This document shows, one piece after another, positions 17,027 through 25,833 of a stretch of 64,000 nt of DNA (position 1 is its first letter; each line of letters begins with the position of its first letter). The notes beneath the pieces were generated by a model. That model made no database searches. It had not been told where the DNA came from and worked only from the letters and a program-made list of their open reading frames with translations. This stretch comes from Caballeronia mineralivorans PML1(12). GTDB lineage: Bacteria > Pseudomonadota > Gammaproteobacteria > Burkholderiales > Burkholderiaceae. Position numbers and translations under genes: made by a program. The stretch covers positions 40,564-104,563 of the forward strand of contig NZ_AEJF01000176.1 of NCBI RefSeq assembly GCF_001028175.1, read 5' to 3'.

Positions 17027-18847
17027 ATGCCTTCAAACATTGCCCGCTACCTTTCTCTTGCTGTCCTCTGTCTGGCATTGACGATCCCGTTCGCGGTCGT
17101 CAACCACACCTATCCCATTCCGACCTTCTACGCCGAGTTCAGCGCGCTGGCGTTATTCCTGGTGCTCGGTGGGGCGATGGTGCTGATCGTGCGTCTGTCC
17201 GAACCGCGTGTGCCGTTCGCTACACCGGTCATCGCGTTGATGCCGCTGGTGCTCGGCTTGCTGCTCGTGGCGCAGACGGTGGTGTTGCCGCTCGCGCAGC
17301 CATCGATGAACTGGCTCGGCGGCGGTTATTTGCTGGCGTCGTTTATCGCAGTGCATACCGGTTATGGCTTCGCGCGAGCGGGTCTCGGCGAGAAGGCGTT
17401 GCGCTGGGGTGCGGCGGCGTTGATCGTTGGTGGCCTGTTCGCCGTGTTCTGTCAGGTCGTGCAGTTGTTTCATATGGAAGCGAAGTTTTCGCCATTCGTG
17501 GTTGTCTACAACGTCGTGATCGAACGGCGGCCGTTCGGCAACATGGCGCAGGCGAATCACCTCGCCACCTACATTGCGTTCGCAACGGCGGGCGCGCTGT
17601 ATCTCGTCCAGACACGACGGCTGCCGGTGATCGTATGGCTCGTCCTCTCCGCGATATTTTCAGCAGGGCTCGCGTTGACCGTGTCACGTGGACCGTGGCT
17701 GCAGATGGGCGTGATCGCCGTCGGGGGATTCTGGATGGCCTTCATTCAGAGCTGTTCGACCGTGGCCGACGATCCGGATGCTCCCTCGAACAGCACTACT
17801 CGTCGCAAAACCCGCGCGTGGCTGATTCCGATCGTGCTGCTCGTGTTGTTCTTCGCCGTGAATGCCGCGATTCGCTGGGCGAACTTGCGTTATCAGCTCG
17901 AACTTAGCCAGTCGGCGGCAGAACGGATGCAGGACGCGAATCAGATCGCGCCGCGGCTTGCACTCTGGAAGTACGGCTGGACCATGTTCCTCACGCATCC
18001 TTTGCTGGGTGTCGGTTGGGGCGAGTTTCCGCTGCATCAGTTCGAATTCGTGCGGGAGCTTGGCGGTGTGGAGATTGCGAATAATTCGCACGATATCTTC
18101 ATCGACTTGCTTGCGAAAACGGGTCTGCTCGGCATGGCGATCGTGTTGTTCAGCGTGGTGTGCTGGCTCGTGCGCGTGCTGCGCGCGCGGCACACGCCGG
18201 CGCGGATTTTTGCGCTTTCGCTGCTGGGCGTGCTGATGATGCATGCGCTGGTTGAGTATCCGCAGCAGTACATGTTCTATCTGATGCCCGCGATGCTGAT
18301 TTTCGGTTTGCTTGAGACGCGGCCGTTGCGCCTGGTATCGCGTTCATTTTCCTATGGGATGTACGTGGTTTTGGTCGTGCTCGGGTTGGCTTCGCTGTAT
18401 CCCATCTTGCGCGACTACAACCGTTCGGAAGTGCTTTATTACGGTAGCCAGCCGGCTGAGCAATATCGTGCAGATCCGTCGTTTTTGTTTGGGGCCTGGG
18501 GCGAGTACGGTGCCGCGACGCTGCTGCCGATGAACAGTCAGAACCTCGCGGCCAAGCTCGGGATGCATCGTCAGGCGCTTGCGTTATTGCCCGGGGAAAC
18601 CGTGCTGCGCCGTTATGCGGTGTTACAGGCGCTGGCCGGACAGACGCAGGATGGACTTGATACTATCGCTCGCCTGAAGATCTTCTCCACCGAGCTTCAC
18701 GACTGGCCGCAGCAACTGGCGGACGTTTATCAGTTAATCGACGATCAGGGCAAGCCGCTCGCCGGGTTTAAAGCTGAGCTAGTGAAGATGTATGGCGTGC
18801 CCGCGCCGAAGGCGAACGACGATGACAGCGATGATGGGGATGAGTGA
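17027..18847 (+). CDS. pglL: PglL/PilO-type protein O-oligosaccharyltransferase
   Basis: The 606-residue multispanning inner-membrane protein has a Wzy_C (O-antigen ligase-like) core. It shows RRPFGNMAQANHLATYIAF with the conserved glutamine/asparagine-rich loop, a large periplasmic loop with HPLLGVGWGEFPLHQFEF and NNSHDIFIDLLAKTGLLG (catalytic-loop histidine), and a C-terminal periplasmic or cytoplasmic domain from about 450. PglL enzymes transfer lipid-linked glycans en bloc to serines of exported proteins. The pilin gene directly upstream fits. A TATAGT hexamer at 16992-16997 may start its transcript. Confidence 0.88.
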   Translation: MPSNIARYLSLAVLCLALTIPFAVVNHTYPIPTFYAEFSALALFLVLGGAMVLIVRLSEPRVPFATPVIALMPLVLGLLLVAQTVVLPLAQPSMNWLGGGYLLASFIAVHTGYGFARAGLGEKALRWGAAALIVGGLFAVFCQVVQLFHMEAKFSPFVVVYNVVIERRPFGNMAQANHLATYIAFATAGALYLVQTRRLPVIVWLVLSAIFSAGLALTVSRGPWLQMGVIAVGGFWMAFIQSCSTVADDPDAPSNSTTRRKTRAWLIPIVLLVLFFAVNAAIRWANLRYQLELSQSAAERMQDANQIAPRLALWKYGWTMFLTHPLLGVGWGEFPLHQFEFVRELGGVEIANNSHDIFIDLLAKTGLLGMAIVLFSVVCWLVRVLRARHTPARIFALSLLGVLMMHALVEYPQQYMFYLMPAMLIFGLLETRPLRLVSRSFSYGMYVVLVVLGLASLYPILRDYNRSEVLYYGSQPAEQYRADPSFLFGAWGEYGAATLLPMNSQNLAAKLGMHRQALALLPGETVLRRYAVLQALAGQTQDGLDTIARLKIFSTELHDWPQQLADVYQLIDDQGKPLAGFKAELVKMYGVPAPKANDDDSDDGDE

Positions 18848-18871
18848 GCTGGCTTGATCGTTGATGAAAAT

Positions 18872-18910
18872 AAAGGCGGTTCCGACTTGCGTTGGAACCG
18901 CCTTTTTCTC
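18872..18910 (+). terminator. Rho-independent terminator between pglL and moaC
   Basis: AAAGGCGGTTCC (18872-18883) and GGAACCGCCTTT (18894-18905) form a 12-bp perfect stem followed by TTTCTC. The symmetric A/T flanks could also serve moaC on the other strand. Confidence 0.9.
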
Positions 18911-18991
18911 GACTAAACGAGCTTGATTGCTGACCAGCGAAAGTGATTTGCCACGGGGCGATGCCCACGGCGAAATGCAAACGCCCTTTGA

Positions 18992-19471
18992 TCAACTCCC
19001 CGCCACCCAATCCCCCGATTTCCCCCCGTGCTTCTCCATCACGCGCACGTTGTTAATGGTCATCCCACGATCTACCGCCTTGCACATGTCATAAACCGTC
19101 AACAGTCCCACCTGAACGGCGGTGAGCGCTTCCATCTCCACGCCCGTGCGCCCGACCGTTTCCACACGGACTTCGCAAAACACGCCGGGCAGGTTTTCAT
19201 CGATGGAAAAATCCACCACTACCCGCGTCAACGCCAGCGGATGGCATAGCGGGATCAAATCGGAGGTCCGTTTCGCGCCCTGGATCGCTGCGATGCGCGC
19301 GACGCCGAGCACATCGCCTTTTTTAGCCTTGCCGTCGCGGATCAGCGCGAGCGTAGCGGGCAGCATCGCGATTGAACCGCGCGCCACGGCTACGCGGTGC
19401 GTCTCGCTTTTGTCGCCGACATCGACCATGTGCGCTTCGCCAGAAGCATCGAAATGTGTAAGTCCGGACAT
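18992..19471 (-). CDS. moaC: Cyclic pyranopterin monophosphate synthase
   Basis: The 159-residue enzyme converts the MoaA product into cyclic pyranopterin monophosphate in molybdenum cofactor synthesis. It opens with LTHFDASGEAHMVDV and contains KGDVLGVARIAAIQGAKRTSDLIPLCHPL and VRVETVGRTGVEMEALTAV, covering the conserved active-site Lys, His and Glu/Asp residues. ATG 19469-19471 follows AAGGAGAGG. It is a stand-alone gene convergent with pglL and divergent from the M48 protease. Confidence 0.96.
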   Translation of the reverse strand: MSGLTHFDASGEAHMVDVGDKSETHRVAVARGSIAMLPATLALIRDGKAKKGDVLGVARIAAIQGAKRTSDLIPLCHPLALTRVVVDFSIDENLPGVFCEVRVETVGRTGVEMEALTAVQVGLLTVYDMCKAVDRGMTINNVRVMEKHGGKSGDWVAGS

Positions 19472-19636
19472 AACCTCTCCTTGCAACGGGCGCTCATCAT
19501 AACAGCGGCGCGCCGGTGGTTCAGACGCGCTCACGCTGCTACGATAAGCCTTTCAAGCAGATTTCGCATTCCGTTCGCCGCGTTTTTCAGCCGATGGGCG
19601 GTCGCCAACCAGGCGACCGTATAGCAAAAGTTTGCC

Positions 19637-21598
19637 ATGCGTCCAAACCGTTTAATCGCCGCTGTGTTGTGCCTGACCGTGGCCCTGCCTCCCAGCGCGT
19701 TCGCGCAAGCGGGAGCGGGTTTAGGTGCGCAGTCGGCGGGTGGGGCGACAACCGCACCAACAAGCCCAACCACCCCCACAGCCACCATCGACGCCAACGT
19801 CTTCGGCCTCTACGGTGGCGCCGAAACCCGTTTCGCCAACCGCCCGGGCGAAAAGGCGGGTCTCCAGTCATCGATGAACGCGCTTCAGCTCCCCGATCTT
19901 GGCGATGGTTCCGGCGGCACGCTCACCCCACAAGCCGAACGCCGCCTCGGCGAGCGTTTGATGCGCGACCTGCGCCGCGATCCCGATTACCTCGATGACT
20001 GGCTCATCCGCGACTACCTGAATTCGATCGCGACGCGGCTATCCGCAGCGGCGGAGACGCAGTACCTCGGCAGCTATCTGCCGGACTTCGATCTTTTCCC
20101 CGTCCGCGATTCGCAGATCAACGCGTTCTCGATGCCCGGCGGTTTTATCGGCGTGAACACGGGCTTGATTGCGACGAGTCAGACGGAGTCGGAGCTGGCG
20201 TCGGTGATCGGGCACGAGATGGGGCACGTGCTGCAGAGGCACATCGCCCGGATGATGGGCACGAGCGAGCGCAGCGGTTACGCCGCGCTCGCCGCCATGC
20301 TGTTCGGCGTGCTGGCGGGCGTGGTGGCCCATAGCGGCGATCTGGGCATGGGCATCGCGATGGGTGGACAGGCGTTCGCGTTCGACAGCCAGTTGCGGTT
20401 TTCGCGGGCGGCGGAACACGAGGCGGACCGCGTCGGTTTTCAGATGCTCAGCGCAGCCGGTTACGATCCCTACGCAATGGTCGCCTTTTTCGCCCGGCTT
20501 GACCGCACCGCCATGGGCGAGAACGGCCTGCCCCCGTATCTGCGCACGCATCCGCTCACCGGCGAACGAATGGCCGATATGGAGGACCGGGCGCGCCGGG
20601 TGTCATATCGGCAGCCGCATCAGAGTTCGGAGTACGGTTTCGTGCGGGCGCGGGCGCGCGTGCTGCAGGTGAATTCGGCGAGTGAATATCGCGATATTGC
20701 CAGCCGCTTGCGCTCTGAAATCGACGATCAAACTGCGCTGAATGTATCGGCGAACTGGTATGGAATTGCGCTCGCGCAGACTCTTTTGAGCGACTACGGT
20801 GCTGCGACCGAAGCGCTCGGCGAAGCGCGCCGTGCGTTCGAAAGCAACGCGGGAGAGGGGGATTCGGGCGCCGGTGCGCGATCTGCAAAACGCGAGTCAG
20901 GTGCACGGCCGGTATCGGCTGAGGCACGCCGAACCACAGCGAAGGAGACGGGCACGCCGGAACTATCCAGAGCCGCCGCAAAAAGCGACGCAAGCCTCAT
21001 CGCTATCTCCCCTTCAGCCAAGACCGCACCGCCAATCAACGTCGCTTCCCCAGCCAGTGCGGCTTTGGCATCGCTTAACGCCTCGCGCACGCCGGCCAAT
21101 ATCGTGAACCTCGGCACCATCGTCGCTACACGCCCGCCCATTCGCAGTTCCCCAAGCCTCGATGTCCTCGCCGCCGAGATCGCGCGCTTATCGGGTCGTA
21201 ACGACGACGCCGTGCATCTCGCCGAGATCGCGCAGCAGCGCTGGCACGAGTCCCACGCTGCCATCGAGACCCATTTGCAGGCGCTGTTATCCGCGCATCG
21301 TTTCACCGAAGCCCAAGCGCTCGCCCGCAGCGAAACCCGCGCCGATCCCGCTCAGCCCGACTGGTGGCGATATCTGGCGCAGGCGAGCGCCGGCGCAAAC
21401 GATCCGATGCAGCAGCATCGCGCGATGGCCGAGAAGCTTGCACTCGACGGCGCGTGGCCATCGGCGATCCGGCAATTGCAGGCCGCCCGCGATCTCAAGA
21501 GCGCGAGTTTCTACGATTTATCGACGATTTCAGCGCGTCTGCGTGACTTCGAGACGCGCTACAAGGAAGAGCGCGAGCTGGAGAAGGACGATAGTTAG
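19637..21598 (+). CDS. Periplasmic M48-family zinc metalloprotease (BepA/YfgC-like)
   Basis: The 653-residue protein starts with a signal peptide (MRPNRLIAAVLCLTVALPPSAFA, cleavage near 23). The peptidase domain has HEMGH at 193-197 and the downstream metal-ligand motif EHEAD at 260-264, plus INAFSMPGGFIGVN ahead of it. The C-terminal half is repeat-like helical (TPR-type), with a low-complexity linker around 405-470. BepA proteins degrade or assist misassembled outer-membrane proteins and act with the BAM complex. The linker makes this protein longer than the usual 480-560 residues. Confidence 0.9.
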   Translation: MRPNRLIAAVLCLTVALPPSAFAQAGAGLGAQSAGGATTAPTSPTTPTATIDANVFGLYGGAETRFANRPGEKAGLQSSMNALQLPDLGDGSGGTLTPQAERRLGERLMRDLRRDPDYLDDWLIRDYLNSIATRLSAAAETQYLGSYLPDFDLFPVRDSQINAFSMPGGFIGVNTGLIATSQTESELASVIGHEMGHVLQRHIARMMGTSERSGYAALAAMLFGVLAGVVAHSGDLGMGIAMGGQAFAFDSQLRFSRAAEHEADRVGFQMLSAAGYDPYAMVAFFARLDRTAMGENGLPPYLRTHPLTGERMADMEDRARRVSYRQPHQSSEYGFVRARARVLQVNSASEYRDIASRLRSEIDDQTALNVSANWYGIALAQTLLSDYGAATEALGEARRAFESNAGEGDSGAGARSAKRESGARPVSAEARRTTAKETGTPELSRAAAKSDASLIAISPSAKTAPPINVASPASAALASLNASRTPANIVNLGTIVATRPPIRSSPSLDVLAAEIARLSGRNDDAVHLAEIAQQRWHESHAAIETHLQALLSAHRFTEAQALARSETRADPAQPDWWRYLAQASAGANDPMQQHRAMAEKLALDGAWPSAIRQLQAARDLKSASFYDLSTISARLRDFETRYKEERELEKDDS

Positions 21599-21604
21599 GA
21601 GGCT

Positions 21605-22189
21605 TTAGGAGGCCGCCGCTTTCGCCGCCGGGCTCGCGATAAACCCAAACGTGTGCTGCACATCAGCTCGCGCGATGCGCAGCAACTTCAGATCTACGCC
21701 AGCCGCGAAATGGAACACGCCCCCGGTATCGTCGAGATCGGCGTGTGTCGAAAACAGATCGAGATCGTGATCATGCAACGCAGCGACGCGCGAAACGTGA
21801 GGCGCATCCGGGAGGGCATCGGAGAAAAGCAAACCGCCTTCATCGTCGAGCCATGCCGCCGTCGGCGCGAAGCGCCCGCCCGCGTGATCGGTCAGCCGCA
21901 ACGCGCCATCCGCTTCACTCAGCCGCACGATCCACGGCGTATAACCCAGCTCGACATACACGCGCTGCGGGCCGTTCTGGAAGAACCACTGACCGTCGGC
22001 ATCGGCGGCGTAATTGCGGTTGATGAAGCCCAGCAGCGCTTCGTGCCGGATGATATCGCCGGGCAGACCCGCTGCCTGCGTGGCGTCGTCGCGCATGCGC
22101 CACTGACCGCGCCGGTCGAGCAGCAGCCAGCCGGTGCAATGCGGGACGTTTGGCCATTTGGCCAGCGCCTGTTTGACAATCTCATCCAT
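21605..22189 (-). CDS. Conserved protein of unknown function, coupled to YheT gene
   Basis: The 194-residue soluble protein has no motif I can assign. It contains VPHCTGWLLLDRRGQWRM, GFINRNYAADADGQWFFQNGPQRVYVELGYTPWIVRL, and DLFSTHADLDDTGGVFHF. The blocks around GQWFFQNGPQRVYVELGYTPW look like a conserved beta-rich fold. ATG 22187-22189 overlaps the end of the upstream YheT-like gene by 8 bases, so the two are probably translationally coupled. Confidence 0.72.
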   Translation of the reverse strand: MDEIVKQALAKWPNVPHCTGWLLLDRRGQWRMRDDATQAAGLPGDIIRHEALLGFINRNYAADADGQWFFQNGPQRVYVELGYTPWIVRLSEADGALRLTDHAGGRFAPTAAWLDDEGGLLFSDALPDAPHVSRVAALHDHDLDLFSTHADLDDTGGVFHFAAGVDLKLLRIARADVQHTFGFIASPAAKAAAS

Positions 22190-23333
22190 GCTTGGAATCC
22201 GTGTGGTTTGCCACGTGTTGCACATGCGTCTGCAAATAGCCGAACACCCGCTGCGACAACCAGTCGATTCGCCCCGGAAACGGCCCGGTCATAAAACCGA
22301 CGTGGCCGCCATGCGCGGGTTGATCGAGGGTAACAGCCGCCGACACCTCCGTCGCCGATGGCAACACGCGCCCGGGCAAAAACGGATCGTTGCGGGCGTT
22401 CAGCAGCAGCGTCGGGATGGCGATACGCGGCAAATACGGCCGCGTGGTGGCGCGGGTCCAGTAGTCGTCAGTATCGCGGAAACCGTGCAGCGGCGCGGTC
22501 ACGGCGTTGTCGAAGGCGTGCAAGGTGCGGGCCGCGAGCATGGCGTCGCGGTCGAACAGGCCTGGATACTGATCGAGTTTCGCCAGCGCCTTGCACTTGA
22601 GCGTCTTGAGGAAACTGCGCGTGTAGACCATGCCGAAACCCTGCGATATCGCGTTGCCGCCGGCGTGGACATCGAGCGGCGCGGAGATCGCGGCGGCGGC
22701 GTCGAGAATGGCGGCAGCGTCCTGCTCCTGCTCGCACAGCCAGCGCAGCAGCACGTTGCCGCCGAGCGATACGCCAGCCGCGACAACCGGTCCGGCGTGC
22801 TGCGCCTTCAATCGACGCAGGACCCAGTCGACTTCGGCGCTATCGGCGAGATGATAGAAGCGCGGCAAGAGGTTCATCGATCCGCCGCAACTGCGGAAAT
22901 GTGGCACGACGCCAAACCAGCCGCGCGCCTTGGCTTCGGCCATCAGGACGCGTGCATAGTGGGAGTCGGAGTTGCCTTCGAGACCGTGGAACAGGACGAA
23001 GAGCGGTGCGGTTGGATCTGGGGAGAGGGGTGTTTGTGCCGCTGTTGAGCCGTTCCCACCCGCAGCGTCATAAGACACCCAGTCGAGATCGATGAAATCG
23101 TCGTCCGGCGTCGTCCACCGTTCCCGCCGGTATTTCACCGCCGGCCGCTGCGCGAATAACGCCGGCACGATGGTCTGCGCATGGGCGGTGGGCAGCCATC
23201 GAGGCGCGCGATACAGCCATTCGGCCAGTGGTTCAGTCGCGGCGTCAGGGGCGGCCGAAGCGCTCTGCTCAGGCGCAGAGCGAAAATCCCGCGCCGGAGC
23301 GTCAGGAATGAGATGAGCAGGATCGCGTTTCAT
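22182..23333 (-). CDS. YheT-family alpha/beta-hydrolase
   Basis: The 383-residue protein shows the YheT arrangement. APRWLPTAHAQTIVPAL is near residues 44-58, followed by FVLFHGLEGNSDSHY (oxyanion), then VVAAGVSLGGNVLLRWL with the nucleophile serine in GVSLGG. The acid is in LLNARNDPFLPG and the histidine in HGGHVGFM. The family (E. coli YheT, eukaryotic ABHD1/3-like) has esterase or lipase activity with poorly known substrates. The first about 40 residues are a divergent, Ala-rich extension. It overlaps the following gene by 8 bases. Confidence 0.9.
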   Translation of the reverse strand: MKRDPAHLIPDAPARDFRSAPEQSASAAPDAATEPLAEWLYRAPRWLPTAHAQTIVPALFAQRPAVKYRRERWTTPDDDFIDLDWVSYDAAGGNGSTAAQTPLSPDPTAPLFVLFHGLEGNSDSHYARVLMAEAKARGWFGVVPHFRSCGGSMNLLPRFYHLADSAEVDWVLRRLKAQHAGPVVAAGVSLGGNVLLRWLCEQEQDAAAILDAAAAISAPLDVHAGGNAISQGFGMVYTRSFLKTLKCKALAKLDQYPGLFDRDAMLAARTLHAFDNAVTAPLHGFRDTDDYWTRATTRPYLPRIAIPTLLLNARNDPFLPGRVLPSATEVSAAVTLDQPAHGGHVGFMTGPFPGRIDWLSQRVFGYLQTHVQHVANHTDSKHG

Positions 23334-23450
23334 GGCGCGTCTTCAAACAGGATGCGAACGGATGCAGGCTGATCTGCCGGTCAATCTGGCAGCGCAATCT
23401 TCGAGCCGGGGTCGCCGGCTACTCCGCCTAGCGTACCCGCGAAACCGATG

Positions 23451-23897
23451 TCAATGCAGCGGACCTTGTCCATGTCGCATTTTCGCCGCAACCTGGCCGG
23501 CTGCTTCGTCTGGCATCGCACTAGCGTGGATATGTGCTATGCGCCATTCCCCACGTTCGTGGACCATCACATAGGTGCTGAAGACCATCGTGGGCGTGCT
23601 GCTGGGTTCGACCGGCTGATGCGCTTCGGCGATCGCGTAGACCACGGTGCCGAGACTGTCGTAGACGCGGATATCGAGTGGCTCGACTGTGACCGGCCGG
23701 CTCTCCAGTTGCGCCGAAAGGCCCGCGCGAATACTGTCCAGGCCGCTCAGGTGCGAGCCGTCCGCGCAGATGAAGGTAGCGAATTCCTCGTCGATCCAGA
23801 GCGCCATCACGCTGTCGATATTGCCCTCCGCAATGGCCTGGTAGTAGGCGTTGAGGGTATCGGCAGCGGCTTCGAAGAGGCGGGCAAAACGTGGCAT
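23451..23897 (-). CDS. NTF2-like (SnoaL/DUF4440-type) protein
   Basis: The 148-residue protein fits the NTF2-like cone fold. An N-terminal helix pair (LFEAAADTLNAYYQAIAEGNIDSVMALW) is followed by FICADGSHLSGLDSIRAGLSAQLE, then strands with VVYAIAEAHQPV, MVFSTYVMVHERGEWRIAHIHASAM. Such proteins are isomerase-like, ligand-binding or of unknown function, and the pocket gives no substrate clue. It sits between YheT and waaF on the same strand. Confidence 0.82.
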   Translation of the reverse strand: MPRFARLFEAAADTLNAYYQAIAEGNIDSVMALWIDEEFATFICADGSHLSGLDSIRAGLSAQLESRPVTVEPLDIRVYDSLGTVVYAIAEAHQPVEPSSTPTMVFSTYVMVHERGEWRIAHIHASAMPDEAAGQVAAKMRHGQGPLH

Positions 23898-24205
23898 GGC
23901 TAGTGGGTCTCTAACAGTCGATGCATGGCGCCCGATGTTTTCGGACAGTGAAGCGCCACGGTTCGGTCAAGTTTCAAAAGCATGCCCCCGCTTAGGGACA
24001 TAAGCATGTCAGCGTCCGCCCATGACCGCAAACGCGCTGCGGACCGAGAGTCGGGAGGACGCGGGCACCGCGCCGTTGGTCCTGGGTTTGCTGACGCTGC
24101 TCCGACGAAGTCATGAAGCAGTCTTTGAAGCGGCCTTCGGTGGCCTTCGCAAGTTTGCTCAATAAACCCTGAGCCGTCTCGCCAAAGCCACTTCCACAAA
24201 CCCGG
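23898..24205. other. Non-coding gap between the NTF2-like gene and waaF
   Basis: This is 308 bases. A 99-codon open frame runs through it on the minus strand (23900-24199, TTG start) but has no ribosome site and an Arg/Cys/Trp-rich composition unlike neighbours, so I do not call it. No hairpin with a T-run was seen. Confidence 0.5.
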
Positions 24206-25255
24206 TCAATGGCGCTGCATCATCAACATGCCGCGCAGATCACCGAAAACCTGCTCGGCGCCAAGCTCACGCAAACAGTTCAGATGGCCCAGCGGACACT
24301 CGCGGGCAAAGCATGGACTGCATTCGAGGTGCAGCCATTGTACCTTTGCGAGATCGGACAGGGGCGGCGTGTGGCGCGGGTCGGTCGAGCCGAACACGGC
24401 CACCAGCGGGCGGCGCAGCGCGGCGGCCACATGCATCAGGCCGGAATCGTTGGTGACCACCGCGCTGGCACGCGAGATCAGCGCGCACGCTTCGCCAAGC
24501 GAGGTCTGCCCGCACAGGTTGCGCACGTTCGGCGCGCGATCGGCAATAGCCTGGGCAATCGGCGCGTCTTTCGGCGAGCCAAGCGCGACAATCCGTGCAT
24601 ACGGAAACGACTGGGCAATGAACTGCGCGAGCGTCGCGAAATGCTCAGGCGGCCAGCGTTTCGCCGGACCGTATTCCGCGCCCGGACAAAACACGACGAG
24701 CGGCGCGCGCGTATCGAGATTGAAGCGGGCGGAGACGCGTGCCGCTTCGTTCAGGTCGGTATCGAGCCGGGGCACGGGCATAGGAACCGTGGCGTTTTCC
24801 TGCAGCCACGGCAGCTTCGCGCCCGGCGCGTAGGCGAGGGCGGCGTACTGGCCGACCATTGGCGGGCGCTGCCCCTTCGCCGGATTCGCATGCCGCACGT
24901 TGAGCAGGCCATAGCGGCTTTCGCCCGTATAGCCGACCCGCAGATTGATACCCGCCATCCACGGGATCAGCGCCGATTTCAGCGAATTCGGCAGCACGTA
25001 CGCAGCGTCGTAACCCACGTCGCGCAGATCGCTCGCGAGTTGCCAGCGGCGCAGCAATTGCAGCTTGCCGTGGGCGAGATCGGTGGCGTAGACGTCGTGG
25101 ATCTCGGGCATGCGTTCCAGCACGGGCGCGACCCACGCGGGCGCGACAGCATCGATGACAATGCGCGGATGCAGCTTCTTCAGCAGCGAAAACAGCGGCT
25201 GCGCCATCAATGCGTCACCGATCCAGTTCGGTGCGATAACCAACGCGCGACGCAT
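24206..25255 (-). CDS. waaF: Lipopolysaccharide heptosyltransferase II
   Basis: The 349-residue GT9-family enzyme adds the second L-glycero-D-manno-heptose to the LPS inner core on the inner membrane face. It starts MRRALVIAPNWIGDALMAQPLFSLLK, shows FCPGAEYGPAKRWPPEHFATLA (nucleotide-sugar region), and ends with NDSGLMHVAAALRRPLVAVFGSTDPRHTPP. Cysteines cluster late in ECSPCFARECPLGHLNCL, as in other WaaF proteins. It is preceded by a small zinc-finger gene about 280 bases upstream on the same strand. Confidence 0.95.
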   Translation of the reverse strand: MRRALVIAPNWIGDALMAQPLFSLLKKLHPRIVIDAVAPAWVAPVLERMPEIHDVYATDLAHGKLQLLRRWQLASDLRDVGYDAAYVLPNSLKSALIPWMAGINLRVGYTGESRYGLLNVRHANPAKGQRPPMVGQYAALAYAPGAKLPWLQENATVPMPVPRLDTDLNEAARVSARFNLDTRAPLVVFCPGAEYGPAKRWPPEHFATLAQFIAQSFPYARIVALGSPKDAPIAQAIADRAPNVRNLCGQTSLGEACALISRASAVVTNDSGLMHVAAALRRPLVAVFGSTDPRHTPPLSDLAKVQWLHLECSPCFARECPLGHLNCLRELGAEQVFGDLRGMLMMQRH

Positions 25256-25532
25256 CTATGTAAGTTCCAGTCTCAAAAATAACGCAGCTCACGCCGTGTG
25301 GGCGGGCTGGTCGTGGTATTGGGGGGGGTGGCGCCCGACACCCAGCGGGTCCGGCGTCGAGGCGCGACGTGCTGTGCTTTCAACTCATCGAGCGCTGCCG
25401 GCGCATGGCGTTTTACAGCACCGAAATCGGCAGCGTCGTCGGCTGCATGCAGCACAGCGTCGCTGGTGGCCGCGGCAGAAAGCGGGAGGCGTTGTTCAAA
25501 CCGCCATGCCGCCTTCCCGCGAAGACGAGGAT

Positions 25533-25727
25533 TCAATGACCCTTGATCGTTTCGCCGTCTTTCAGCTTGTAGCGCGTGCCGCAATACGGGCAACGTGCTT
25601 CGCCGTGCGAGATATCCAGGAAAACGCGCGGATGCGTGCTCCAGCGCGGCATGTTGGGGTTCGGGCAGAACGCCGGCACATCTTTCGCCGACAACTGGAC
25701 CAGCGGCATTTCCTTCAGTTCGCTCAT
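25533..25727 (-). CDS. Small zinc-finger (CHCC-type) protein
   Basis: The 64-residue protein has the zf-CHCC pattern: AFCPNPNMPRWSTHPRVFLDI (Cys and His) and EARCPYCGTRYKL (CxxC). It is related to the mitochondrial complex I accessory protein NDUFS6 family in fold. The four ligands likely hold one zinc. ATG 25725-25727 is preferred over a TTG two codons earlier. It sits 105 bases downstream of ilvE and may be cotranscribed. Confidence 0.88.
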   Translation of the reverse strand: MSELKEMPLVQLSAKDVPAFCPNPNMPRWSTHPRVFLDISHGEARCPYCGTRYKLKDGETIKGH

Positions 25728-25833
25728 GAGCAATCTCAGTTCGTTCTAGTCTGGGGACGCGGCGAGCATGATTTTTCGACCCGCAAGATCACAGCTCACC
25801 GCCGCACGTCATGCGTCGGGTTACGCGTCTAAA

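Noticed and set aside
23900..24199. 99-codon minus-strand frame between waaF and the NTF2-like gene
   Set aside because: It uses a TTG start without a ribosome site and has a composition unlike neighbouring proteins. It fits the gap neatly, so it deserves a conservation check but not a call.
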